DNA of 19,287 nucleotides from an uncultured Clostridia bacterium (GTDB lineage Bacteria > Bacillota > Clostridia > TANB77 > CAG-508): NCBI GenBank assembly GCA_934155265.1, contig CAKPGU010000024.1, positions 1 to 19,287 on the forward strand, in the 5' to 3' direction. This document shows positions 7,071 to 14,150 of this stretch, piece by piece. Position 1 is the first letter of the stretch. Every line of letters begins with the position of its first letter. Position numbers and translations under genes: made by a program. Under the pieces are notes generated by a model that worked only from the letters and a program-made list of their open reading frames with translations, did no database searches and had not been told where the DNA came from.

Positions 7071-8504
7071 GTGAAAAATTTAAGAAAAACAAAAATTGTA
7101 GGAACAATAGGACCAGCAAGTGAAAACAAACTAGAAGAATTATTCAAAGCAGGATTAAATGTATGTAGAATAAATTATTCACATGGAAGTTGGGATGAAC
7201 AATCAGAAAAATCAGAAAGAATTATAAAATTAAGAGAAGAATTAGATTTACCAATTCCAATGTTATTAGACATGAAAGGTCCTGAAATAAGAACAGGAAT
7301 GTTATATACAGGAAAAAATACAAAAATTGAATTAAAAGATGGACAAAAATTCACTTTAGTAAATGAAGATATCACAGGTGATGAAGAAAAAGTTTCTGTA
7401 ACATATAAAGAATTATACAAAGATGTACAACCAGGAACAAAAATCTTAATCGATGATGGTGCTATAGAATTAAAAGTTGACGAAGTTGTTGACAAAGACA
7501 TAGTTTGTACAGTAGTTCATGGAAATGGATTAGGAAGCAGAAAAACAATGAACTTACCTGGAACAGTAATAAGATTACCAGGATTAGCTGAAAAAGATAT
7601 AGCAGACTTAAAAACAGCTTGTGAACATGATTATGATTTTGTTGCAATATCATTTGCAAGAAACTTAGATGATATTAGACAAGTTAGAAAAGTATTAGAC
7701 GAAAATGGTGGAAAAGATATTCAAATAATTACAAAAATTGAAAATGTTGAAGGTTTATCAAACCTAGATGATATATTAAGAGAAGCTGATGCTCAAATGA
7801 TAGCTCGTGGAGATATGGCTACAGAAACAGACTTTACAGAACCACCAGTAGTTCAAAAGAGAATTATCAGAACATCTAACAAAATATTTAAACCAGCAAT
7901 AACAGCTACACAAATGCTTGAATCAATGACACATCAACCATTACCAACAAGAGCTGAAGCAAGTGACGTAGCAAATGCTATTTATGATAGAACAAGTGCA
8001 ATAATGCTTTCAGGAGAATGTGCACAAGGTGACTATCCAGTAGAATGTGTTGAAACAATGGTTAAAATAGCAAACAGAGTAGAACCAGAAATTCATTACT
8101 GGAAAAGATTTGACAACAATGAAGATCTTGATTTATCAGATGATGAAACAAAAATTGCTTATTCTTCATGTGTAACAGCTAAAAACTTCAATGCAGATGC
8201 AATTGTTGTATATACACATACAGGTGATTCTGCAAGAAGATTATCAGGATTAGGAGCTGGATGCCCAATCTTAGCTATAACAGATAATAAGAGAACTTTC
8301 CGTCAATTAGCATTAGCTTGGAATGTTACTCCAATATTTGTAGAAGGTGAAGAAACAATCGAAGAGACTGTTGAAAAAGGAATTCAAAAATTAAAAGAAA
8401 AAGAAATTCTTGAAAAAGGTGATGTTGTAGTTCTTTTAGGTGGAGCACAAACTTTTTCAAAGGGTTTAGACAAAAAAGTTCTTGGAGGAATTGTAAGAAT
8501 CTAA
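7071..8504 (+). CDS. pyk: Pyruvate kinase
   Basis: This 477-aa glycolytic enzyme converts phosphoenolpyruvate and ADP to pyruvate and ATP. It starts at GTG, with AGGGAGGA 7 bases upstream. Seen: RKTKIVGTIGPAS (5-17), RINYSH (33-38), DMKGPEIRTG (67-76), the catalytic Lys222 in ITKIENVEG, Glu224 and Asp248 as metal ligands, and ITATQMLESM (277-286). Length fits the short form without the extra C-terminal PEP-utiliser domain found in Bacillus. The segment after ARGD is unusual: MATETDFTEPPVVQK instead of the common LGVEIPxExVPxxQK, and DMKG replaces DTKG. Catalytic residues are kept, so activity is expected. It is monocistronic, with a strong terminator. Confidence 0.95.
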   Translation: MKNLRKTKIVGTIGPASENKLEELFKAGLNVCRINYSHGSWDEQSEKSERIIKLREELDLPIPMLLDMKGPEIRTGMLYTGKNTKIELKDGQKFTLVNEDITGDEEKVSVTYKELYKDVQPGTKILIDDGAIELKVDEVVDKDIVCTVVHGNGLGSRKTMNLPGTVIRLPGLAEKDIADLKTACEHDYDFVAISFARNLDDIRQVRKVLDENGGKDIQIITKIENVEGLSNLDDILREADAQMIARGDMATETDFTEPPVVQKRIIRTSNKIFKPAITATQMLESMTHQPLPTRAEASDVANAIYDRTSAIMLSGECAQGDYPVECVETMVKIANRVEPEIHYWKRFDNNEDLDLSDDETKIAYSSCVTAKNFNADAIVVYTHTGDSARRLSGLGAGCPILAITDNKRTFRQLALAWNVTPIFVEGEETIEETVEKGIQKLKEKEILEKGDVVVLLGGAQTFSKGLDKKVLGGIVRI

Positions 8505-8562
8505 GAATAAATGATTTTTTGATAGAAATATTGTAATAAATTATACAGATTTATAATGAGAG

Positions 8563-8604
8563 TTGATGTAGAAGACTTATATAGTTTTCTACATCAATTT
8601 TTTT
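8563..8604 (+). terminator. Strong intrinsic terminator of pyk
   Basis: TTGATGTAGAA (8563-8573) pairs perfectly with TTCTACATCAA (8587-8597), 11 bp, followed by seven T. Confidence 0.95.
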
Positions 8605-8611
8605 AACTATC

Positions 8612-8628
8612 TTGACTATTCAGTCTAA
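8612..8628. promoter_or_regulatory. Candidate operator upstream of accD
   Basis: TTGACTATTCAGTCTAA contains the inverted pair GACT/AGTC and abuts the -35 box of the accD promoter. A related 17-mer lies upstream of fabD at 13119-13135 (13 of 17 identical), suggesting a common regulator of the fatty-acid genes. Confidence 0.4.
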
Positions 8629-8657
8629 TTGAAAAAAAACTGCGTTAAATATATAAT
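8629..8657 (+). promoter_or_regulatory. Sigma-A-type promoter of accD-accA-fabI
   Basis: TTGAAA (8629-8634) and TATAAT (8652-8657) are separated by 17 bases. It lies just after the pyk terminator and before the first gene of the accD-accA-fabI unit. Confidence 0.8.
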
Positions 8658-8708
8658 ACAAAATATTAAATTTATAATGATATAAGTTTGATAGGAGGAA
8701 TTAAAGAG

Positions 8709-9548
8709 ATGGTAATTGACAAAGTAAAAAAAGTCAATAAAGAAGAAAAGAGAATAAAAAATGAAAAAGCATCAGATATGTTAATAGGAAAGTGGATTAA
8801 ATGTGATAATTGTAAAGAGATCTTATATAAAGAAGATGTTCACAAAAATTTTAGTGTATGTCCAAATTGTGGCAAGCATTTTAGAATATCTGCAAGAAGA
8901 AGAATAAGGCAAATAGCAGATGATGGCTCATTTGAAGAAATTGGCACAGATATTTTAACAAAGGATCCATTGAAATTTGATGGATATTTAAAAAAAGTAG
9001 AAGCATTAAAAGAAAAAACAAAAATAGAAGAAGCCATTAAATGCGGAACTTGTACAATTAATGGAGAACCAGTTGTAATAGCAGTTATGGATGGCAATTT
9101 CATGATGGGAAGTATGGGAAGTTGTGTTGGAGAAAGAATAACATTAGCAATAGAGAAATCAATAGAAAAAAGTATACCATTAATAATATTTTGTGTATCA
9201 GGTGGGGCACGAATGCAAGAAGGAATAATTTCATTAATGCAAATGGCAAAAACGTCAGCTGCTCTTGCAAAACATAATGAAGCAGGTTTATTATATATTT
9301 CAGTTCTTACAGATCCAACAACAGGAGGAGTAACAGCAAGTTTTGCAAGTCTTGGAGATATAATTTTAGCAGAGCCAGATGCATTAATAGGTTTTGCAGG
9401 TCCAAGAGTAATAGAACAAACAATAAAACAAAAATTGCCAGAAGGATTCCAAAAATCAGAATTCTTATTAGAACATGGTTTTATAGATAAAATAGTTGAA
9501 AGAAAGGATATGAAGGATATATTATATAAAATAATAAAATTACATTAA
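8709..9548 (+). CDS. accD: Acetyl-CoA carboxylase carboxyltransferase beta subunit
   Basis: AccD and AccA form the carboxyltransferase that moves the carboxyl group from biotin to acetyl-CoA, giving malonyl-CoA. The protein has 279 residues from the ATG at 8709, with AGGAGG 10 bases upstream; the in-frame TTG at 8688 lies before that site. A four-cysteine zinc ribbon is visible near the N-terminus (CDNC, then CPNC). The crotonase-type core shows MGSMGSCVGERIT, VSGGARMQEG and DPTTGGVTASFASLGD, whose glycine pairs form the oxyanion holes. A lysine-rich segment of about 20 residues precedes the zinc domain. It is the first gene of the accD-accA-fabI unit. Confidence 0.96.
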   Translation: MVIDKVKKVNKEEKRIKNEKASDMLIGKWIKCDNCKEILYKEDVHKNFSVCPNCGKHFRISARRRIRQIADDGSFEEIGTDILTKDPLKFDGYLKKVEALKEKTKIEEAIKCGTCTINGEPVVIAVMDGNFMMGSMGSCVGERITLAIEKSIEKSIPLIIFCVSGGARMQEGIISLMQMAKTSAALAKHNEAGLLYISVLTDPTTGGVTASFASLGDIILAEPDALIGFAGPRVIEQTIKQKLPEGFQKSEFLLEHGFIDKIVERKDMKDILYKIIKLH

Positions 9549-9557
9549 ATGGGAAAA

Positions 9558-9588
9558 AGTGCATTTTGTACCGGGTACAAAATGCACT
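9558..9588. repeat. Perfect 15-bp-arm palindrome between accD and accA
   Basis: AGTGCATTTTGTACC (9558-9572) and GGTACAAAATGCACT (9574-9588) are perfect inverted copies around a single G. No T-run follows, and the accA ribosome-binding site starts 5 bases later, so it is not an ordinary terminator. It is the most symmetric member of the GTACC/GGTAC repeat family in this window. In RNA it would form a hairpin just ahead of the accA start. Confidence 0.85.
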
Positions 9589-9604
9589 ATGAAAGGAGTT
9601 GAGA

Positions 9605-10414
9605 TTGTTGAAATCAGCATGGGATAGGGTATGTATTGCAAGAATGCCAGAAAGACCAAAAGCAATGGATTATATAAATGAAATTTTTACAGATTTTATA
9701 GAGTTACATGGTGATAGAAATTTCGGAGATGACAAGTCAATCGTTGGAGGGATAGGATTATTAGAAATAGGTTCAAAGAAGAGTATTTCTGTAACTATAA
9801 TAGGAGAACAAAAAGGAAAAAATATTAAAGAAAATATGGAAAGAAATTTTGGAATGCCAAATCCAGAAGGATATAGAAAATCATTAAGATTAATGAAACA
9901 AGCTGAAAAATTTAATAGGCCAATTATAACATTTATTGATACACCAGGTGCTTATCCTGGAGTTGGTGCAGAAGAGAGAGGGCAGGGAGAAGCTATTGCT
10001 AAAAATATGATGGAAATGTCACAATTTAAAGTGCCAGTAATATGTGTTGTAATTGGAGAGGGATCAAGTGGAGGTGCTTTAGCTATAGGAGTTGGAGATA
10101 GAATTATTATGCTTGAAAATGCTGTATATTCAATACTTTCACCAGAAGGATTTGCTAGTATTTTATATAAAGATTCTTCCAAAGCAAGTGAGGCAGCTGA
10201 AAATATGAAAATAACAGCACAAGATTTAAAAGAGTTTGGAGTTATAGATAAAATAATTTCAGAACCTAAAAATGGAGCTCAGGATGATTTTTCAACAGTT
10301 GCAAATGATTTGAAAGAATATATTGTAAAATCAATAAATGAATTAAACCAAAATACTAAAGAAGAATTGATAGAAAAAAGATATGAGAAATATAGAAAGA
10401 TTGGGATAGTGTAA
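9605..10414 (+). CDS. accA: Acetyl-CoA carboxylase carboxyltransferase alpha subunit
   Basis: Partner of AccD in the carboxyltransferase. Motifs: KSAWDRVCIARMPERPKAMD at the start, FGMPNPEGYRKSLRLMKQAE, DTPGAYPGVGAEERGQGEA and VIGEGSSGGALAIGVGD, the last two forming the acyl-CoA and carboxybiotin pocket. No ATG is available at the start. AAGGAG (9593-9598) fits TTG at 9605 (6-base gap, 269 aa) or TTG at 9608, and both agree with the family's MLKSAW start. TTG at 9599 directly touches the Shine-Dalgarno and is unlikely. A non-ATG start following a hairpin suggests modest translation. The stop codon overlaps the next GTACC-family repeat. Confidence 0.95.
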   Translation: MLKSAWDRVCIARMPERPKAMDYINEIFTDFIELHGDRNFGDDKSIVGGIGLLEIGSKKSISVTIIGEQKGKNIKENMERNFGMPNPEGYRKSLRLMKQAEKFNRPIITFIDTPGAYPGVGAEERGQGEAIAKNMMEMSQFKVPVICVVIGEGSSGGALAIGVGDRIIMLENAVYSILSPEGFASILYKDSSKASEAAENMKITAQDLKEFGVIDKIISEPKNGAQDDFSTVANDLKEYIVKSINELNQNTKEELIEKRYEKYRKIGIV

Positions 10415-10440
10415 AAAATGTACCCGGTCCCAAATTTACA
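10410..10440. repeat. GTACC/GGTAC-family repeat between accA and fabI
   Basis: The core AATGTACCCGGTCCCAAA is flanked by TGTAAA (10410-10415) and TTTACA (10435-10440). It covers the accA stop codon and ends 29 bases before the fabI start. The core AAATGTACCCGGTCC is identical to that at 12051-12065. Confidence 0.65.
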
Positions 10441-10468
10441 TGATTTATTTAGAAGGAGGATATAAAAA

Positions 10469-11239
10469 ATGATTCTAACAGGAAAAAAAGTATTAATAAT
10501 GGGAATAAGAAATAAATGGAGCATTGCATGGGGAGCAGCTCAATCAGCTCATGAACAAGGTGCACAGGTAATATTTACATGTGGTTCTATGGAGAAAATT
10601 GAAAAGGTGAAAGAACTTACTGACGAAATTCCAAACTCTTCAGTTTATGCATGTGATGCAAGTTCAGATGAAAGTATAAAAGTATGTTTTGAACAGATAA
10701 AAGCGGAACATGGTAAAATTGATGGTATTCTTCATGCTATAGCACATGCAAATACAGAAGACTTAAGAAATGATTTTATATTGACATCAAGAAGTGGATA
10801 TGCTCATGCTTGTGATGTTAGCGCATATTCTTTAATTGCTGTTGCAAGAATTGCAACAGAATTAGATTTATTAAACAAAAATTCAAGTATTGTTTCATAT
10901 ACATATTATGGCTCTGAAAAAGCAATTGAAGGATATAATGTTATGGGTGCTGCAAAGGCTGCATTAGAATCAAATATAAGATATTTAGCAAAAGATTTAG
11001 GAAAACAAAATATTAGAATAAATGGGATATCAGCAGGTCCAATTAAAACTCTTTCGGCAAAAGGAATTAAAGATTTTAATACAATTTTGAATGTTGTTGA
11101 AGAAAAATCTGCATTGCATCAGAATGTTACTCCTAAACAGGTTGGTGATACAACAAGTTTCTTGTTTAGTGATTTATCTTCTGCAATTACTGGGGAAATA
11201 ATTCATGTTGATAATGGGTTTTCTATAATGGGAGTATAA
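10469..11239 (+). CDS. fabI: Enoyl-ACP reductase (NADH), FabI type
   Basis: FabI reduces trans-2-enoyl-ACP in the last step of each elongation cycle. The 256-aa protein is a divergent short-chain dehydrogenase: GIRNKWSIAWG (12-22) is the cofactor loop typical of FabI, followed by HAIAHANTEDL (89-99). The Tyr-X6-Lys active site is Y156-N-V-M-G-A-A-K163, with Tyr146 also present; the numbering equals that of E. coli FabI. The C-terminus has SAGPIKTLSAKGIKDF and GEIIHVDNGFSI. Position 92 is alanine (glycine in E. coli), as in S. aureus FabI, so this is not an anomaly. AGGAGG lies 8 bases before the ATG. Many clostridial clusters carry the unrelated reductase FabK instead, so a FabI here is worth noting. 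Confidence 0.95.
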   Translation: MILTGKKVLIMGIRNKWSIAWGAAQSAHEQGAQVIFTCGSMEKIEKVKELTDEIPNSSVYACDASSDESIKVCFEQIKAEHGKIDGILHAIAHANTEDLRNDFILTSRSGYAHACDVSAYSLIAVARIATELDLLNKNSSIVSYTYYGSEKAIEGYNVMGAAKAALESNIRYLAKDLGKQNIRINGISAGPIKTLSAKGIKDFNTILNVVEEKSALHQNVTPKQVGDTTSFLFSDLSSAITGEIIHVDNGFSIMGV

Positions 11240-11241
11240 AT

Positions 11242-11572
11242 TTATAATAAGTTACCAGTAGGGACACCCATGTTTGGTTAAAATCTTTACCAGTGGGGAC
11301 ACCCTTATTGGGGGGTAAAACGTTACCAGTAGGGACACCTTTATTTTGGGGAAAACGTTACCAGTGGGGACACTCATTAATGGTAAAAAGTATATTAAAA
11401 AATTAATGTAATTAATACGTATACAATTATATTTATTAATTAACTATTTTAAATACTAAATTTTTACCATTAATGAGTGTCCCCACTGGTAACGTTTTTC
11501 CAAAAATAAGGGTGTCCCCACTGGTAAAGATTTTGACCAAACATGGGTGTCCCTACTGGTAACTTATTATAA
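11242..11572. repeat. Large inverted array of 35-bp TTACCAGTrGGGACAC units
   Basis: The left arm (11242-11389) holds four plus-strand units starting at 11252, 11287, 11323 and 11358. The right arm (11461-11572) holds three reverse-complement units, starting (minus strand) at 11562, 11527 and 11492. Spacing is 35-36 bases. The outer 68 bases of the arms match with one mismatch and the inner 32 match perfectly; the left arm has one extra unit. The 71-base centre is AT-rich and shows no gene. The array fills the space between converging fabI and tsaE and could fold into a hairpin with over 100 paired bases, serving as a terminator for both. No transposase gene is present here. Confidence 0.9.
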
Positions 11573-11987
11573 TATTTAGATATCTTATATTTTCATCATT
11601 TAAATCTTTTTCAAAAGAAATTTTTATATAATCATTAGGAAGAGCCTCTTCAATTAGTTCACCCCATTCTATAATGCAGATGCCAGAAGAAAAATATTCT
11701 TCTCCACCAATGGCATAAAATTCATCAACATCTTCTAATCTATAAACATCAAAATGATAGATTTTTATATCATCTTTTTTATATTCATTAACAATATTAA
11801 ATGTAGGACTTGAAATTTCTTTATCAAGACCAAAATATTTTAGAAATCCTTCAGTAAATTTCGTTTTTCCAGCACCTAGTTCTCCTGATAAAACAACAAC
11901 ATCACCAATATGCAATTTGCTTGCTAACTTAGAGGCAAATTTCATTGTTTCATCACTACTATGTGAAGTGAATTTATAAGTTTTCAT
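11553..11987 (-). CDS. tsaE: tRNA threonylcarbamoyladenosine biosynthesis ATPase TsaE
   Basis: TsaE is the small ATPase that works with TsaB and TsaD in forming t6A37 on ANN-decoding tRNAs. The 144-aa protein has Walker A GELGAGKT (35-42), SPTFNIVNEY (60-69), HFDVYRL (78-84) and IEWGE (106-110), in family order. GGAGG precedes the ATG on the minus strand. The usual neighbours tsaB and rimI are not in the window; tsaE is isolated inside the fatty-acid region. Its last residues (SYQ) and its TAG stop are encoded within the outer end of the right arm of the 35-bp-unit array, so the present C-terminus was probably set by arrival of that repeat. Confidence 0.95.
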   Translation of the reverse strand: MKTYKFTSHSSDETMKFASKLASKLHIGDVVVLSGELGAGKTKFTEGFLKYFGLDKEISSPTFNIVNEYKKDDIKIYHFDVYRLEDVDEFYAIGGEEYFSSGICIIEWGELIEEALPNDYIKISFEKDLNDENIRYLNIIISYQ

Positions 11988-12007
11988 AATTATTTCCTCC
12001 GAATAAT

Positions 12008-12036
12008 ATTTTAACTTATATTGGCTGATTTGTAAA
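12008..12036 (-). promoter_or_regulatory. Promoter candidate of tsaE
   Basis: On the minus strand TTTACA (12031-12036) and TAAAAT (12008-12013) are separated by 17 bases. The predicted start lies next to the ribosome-binding site (11996-12000), so the leader would be very short. Confidence 0.6.
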
Positions 12037-12046
12037 TAGAAGGAGT

Positions 12047-12073
12047 AAAAAAATGTACCCGGTCCATTTTTTT
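12047..12073. repeat. GTACC/GGTAC-family repeat between tsaE and fabH
   Basis: AAAAAAATGTACC (12047-12059) and GGTCCATTTTTTT (12061-12073) form 13-bp arms around one base, with one mismatch. The T-run at its right end makes it terminator-like for plus-strand transcripts, although it lies between two diverging genes. Confidence 0.75.
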
Positions 12074-12114
12074 CAATCCATTTTTTATGACTGACTGCCT
12101 ATTATAATGGATTG
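12074..12114. repeat. Inverted repeat overlapping the fabH -35 box
   Basis: CAATCCATT (12074-12082) and AATGGATTG (12106-12114) are a perfect 9-bp inverted pair 23 bases apart. The right arm overlaps the -35 box of the fabH promoter (12112-12117), so it could be an operator. The centre contains TGACTGACTG. Confidence 0.45.
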
Positions 12115-12141
12115 TCAAAATAAAAAGAATAATGTTATAAT
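12112..12141 (+). promoter_or_regulatory. Promoter of fabH-fabD-fabG-fabF
   Basis: TTGTCA (12112-12117) and TATAAT (12136-12141) have an 18-base spacer, and TG at 12133-12134 makes an extended -10 box. Confidence 0.75.
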
Positions 12142-12191
12142 CCAAAAGAATTTAATAATAAAGGATAAGAAATTAGAAAGGAATCAAATGT

Positions 12192-13112
12192 ATGAGATTA
12201 GTTTCATGTAGTAGTTATTTACCTGAAATAAAGGTTGAAAATAAAGAAATTGCTAATAAATTTAATATAGAAGAAGAATATATAGTAAAAAGAACAGGAA
12301 TAAGGCAAAGATATTTTGCTAAAGATGAGACGATAGAAGAAATGGCTACAATGGCTGTGCAAAGATTAATAAGAAAGACTAAAATTGATGTACAAGAAAT
12401 AGGATTAATAGTTGTTGCTACTACAAGTACAAATAGATTAATGCCAGGAATAGCTAATTATGTTCAAAAAAAGATTAATATAAAAAAATGTATAGCATTT
12501 GATGTTTTAGCAGGATGTAGTGGATATATAAATGCAGTTGATATTGCGCAGATGTATATAGATAGTGGAAAAATAGAAAAAGCAATTGTTATTGGAGTTG
12601 ATATATTATCTAAATATACAAATCAAGATGATATTAATACTGCAATAATTTTGGCGGATGGAGCAGGTGCAACTTTATTTGAAAGTTCAAATAATAATTT
12701 GTATTTTTCTAATATAGAGTCAATTCCTGATTTTAAGAATATATTGGGTAATGTTTCAAATAGTAAAATTTCAATGGATGGATTAGCAATTTATAAATAT
12801 GCAGTGAGCGAAACAGTAACAAATGTAAGAGAATTATTAGAAAAATCAGGAGAAAAGTTAGAAAATATAAAATATATTGTACCACATCAATCTAATCTAA
12901 AAATAATAAAGGCAATTGCAAATAGACTTGGAATTTCAATGGAAAAAGTTTTTTCTAATATAGATAATGTTGGAAATACTTTTTGTGCCAGTATACCAAT
13001 TGCATTAGAAGAAATGCAACAAAATAAATTATTGAATAATGGTGATAAGATTATCTTATTAGGATATGGGGGAGGTCTTAATACAGGAAGTATATTACTT
13101 AAAATCGATTAG
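12192..13112 (+). CDS. fabH: Beta-ketoacyl-ACP synthase III
   Basis: FabH starts fatty-acid synthesis by condensing acetyl-CoA (or branched primers) with malonyl-ACP. The 306-aa protein has the Cys-His-Asn triad: Cys109 in LAGCSGY, His232 in VPHQSNLKII and Asn262 in NVGNTFCASIPIAL. Near the N-terminus KRTGIRQRYFA (33-43) is the CoA-binding segment. NTFCASIP replaces the more common NTSAASIP, a mild variation. AAAGGA lies 9 bases before the ATG at 12192. An overlapping out-of-frame ATG at 12188 opens a 7-codon frame. At 306 residues it is slightly shorter than the usual 310-330. Its substrate preference cannot be read from the sequence. Confidence 0.95.
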   Translation: MRLVSCSSYLPEIKVENKEIANKFNIEEEYIVKRTGIRQRYFAKDETIEEMATMAVQRLIRKTKIDVQEIGLIVVATTSTNRLMPGIANYVQKKINIKKCIAFDVLAGCSGYINAVDIAQMYIDSGKIEKAIVIGVDILSKYTNQDDINTAIILADGAGATLFESSNNNLYFSNIESIPDFKNILGNVSNSKISMDGLAIYKYAVSETVTNVRELLEKSGEKLENIKYIVPHQSNLKIIKAIANRLGISMEKVFSNIDNVGNTFCASIPIALEEMQQNKLLNNGDKIILLGYGGGLNTGSILLKID

Positions 13113-13118
13113 TTTGTT

Positions 13119-13135
13119 TTGACCAGTCATACTAA
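13119..13135. promoter_or_regulatory. Candidate operator upstream of fabD
   Basis: TTGACCAGTCATACTAA shares 13 of 17 bases with the motif before accD (8612-8628). Its left part contains GACCAGTC, a small inverted repeat. No clear -10 box lies at a suitable distance, so it is not simply a -35 element. Confidence 0.4.
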
Positions 13136-13204
13136 TAGAAAAATTAAGACTAAAGGTATATAAATGAAATGATTTAAAAGATTGAAATCGAAAAGGAGAA
13201 TATT

Positions 13205-14137
13205 ATGAAAACAGCATTTTTATTTCCAGGTCAGGGAGCACAAACTGTAGGAATGGGTAAAGATATATATGAAAAATATAAAGAAGCGAGAGACATATAT
13301 GAAAAAGCAAGTGAAGTTTCTGGAATAGATATAAAAAAATTATGTTTTGATGGTCCAGAAGAAATATTGATGAAAACAGAAAATACGCAAATAGCAATAT
13401 TGACAACAAGTATAGCAATTCTTAAAGTAATAGAAAACAAAGGGATAAAAGCAGATATTGCTGTTGGATTGAGTTTAGGAGAGTATGTAGCATTAATATA
13501 TGGTGGATATATTTCGTTTGAAGATGGTATTAAGTTAATACAAAAAAGAGGATACTATATGGAAAATTTTGTGGAAGGAGAAGAAACTTGTGAATATTCA
13601 ATGGCTGCTGTAATTGGGTTAAATACAGAAAAAATAGAAAAGATTTGTAAAGAATTAAGAGAAAGTGGAAAATTTGTTGTACCTGCAAATTATAATTGTA
13701 GTAGTCAAACAGTAATATCAGGAACAAGTGATGCGATTGATATTGCAATAGAAAAGTTAAGAGAAAATGGAGCAAAAAGAGTTATAAAATTAAAAACAAG
13801 TGGACCTTTTCATACTGAAAAATTGGAAAAAGCAAGTGAGTTGTTTAAGAAAGAGTTAAAAAAAGTTAAGTTTGAGAATGGAAATGGAGTAAAGGTTATT
13901 AAAAACATTGATGGAGAGTTTTATGCCGAACAAGATAATTTTGAAGAAATACTTTCGAAACATATAGTTAGTCCGGTAAGATTTGACAAAGCAATTCAAC
14001 TTATGAAAAATCAAAAGGTAGACAGGTTTATAGAAATCGGTCCTGGAAAAACATTAACAGGATTTGTAAAAAAAGATTATCCAGAAGCAGAACTATATAA
14101 TGTAAATAATTTGGATAGTTTAGAAAAAATTATTTAA
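13205..14137 (+). CDS. fabD: Malonyl-CoA:ACP transacylase
   Basis: FabD transfers malonyl groups from CoA to acyl carrier protein. The 310-aa protein begins MKTAFLFPGQGAQ, with the oxyanion-forming GQGAQ. The nucleophile is Ser90 in GLSLGEY (the E. coli form is GHSLGEY), with Arg115 in QKRG and catalytic His203 in GPFHTEKL. The His-to-Leu change beside the serine occurs in other Clostridia, from memory. AAAGGAG lies 6 bases before the ATG. The 92-base gap after fabH is too small for acpP, which sits here in many clostridial clusters. It is 13 bases from fabG, so the two are co-transcribed. Confidence 0.96.
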   Translation: MKTAFLFPGQGAQTVGMGKDIYEKYKEARDIYEKASEVSGIDIKKLCFDGPEEILMKTENTQIAILTTSIAILKVIENKGIKADIAVGLSLGEYVALIYGGYISFEDGIKLIQKRGYYMENFVEGEETCEYSMAAVIGLNTEKIEKICKELRESGKFVVPANYNCSSQTVISGTSDAIDIAIEKLRENGAKRVIKLKTSGPFHTEKLEKASELFKKELKKVKFENGNGVKVIKNIDGEFYAEQDNFEEILSKHIVSPVRFDKAIQLMKNQKVDRFIEIGPGKTLTGFVKKDYPEAELYNVNNLDSLEKII

Positions 14138-14150
14138 AAGGAGAAGAATC

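Noticed and set aside
8612..8628. FapR operator
   Set aside because: Only the end of the related fabD site matches the FapR consensus TTAGTACCTNNTANTAA; the other half differs, so the regulator is left unnamed.
8688..8708. TTG start of accD at 8688
   Set aside because: It lies before the AGGAGG at 8693-8698; the ATG at 8709 is correctly spaced.
9599..9604. TTG start of accA at 9599
   Set aside because: It directly touches the Shine-Dalgarno AAGGAG ending at 9598; TTG at 9605 or 9608 fits both spacing and family start.
11242..11572. CRISPR array
   Set aside because: Units repeat every 35-36 bases without unique spacers of standard size, occur in opposite orientations, and no cas gene is nearby.
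12091..12105. Third copy of the accD/fabD 17-bp motif before fabH
   Set aside because: ATGACTGACTGCCTATT shares only the TGACT start with the motif.
12188..12211. Seven-codon ORF overlapping the fabH start
   Set aside because: It follows from two overlapping ATGs; spacing favours 12192 and there is no sign that the short frame is conserved.
13113..13204. acpP between fabH and fabD
   Set aside because: The gap is 92 bases, too short for an acyl carrier protein, and no DSLD motif is encoded.
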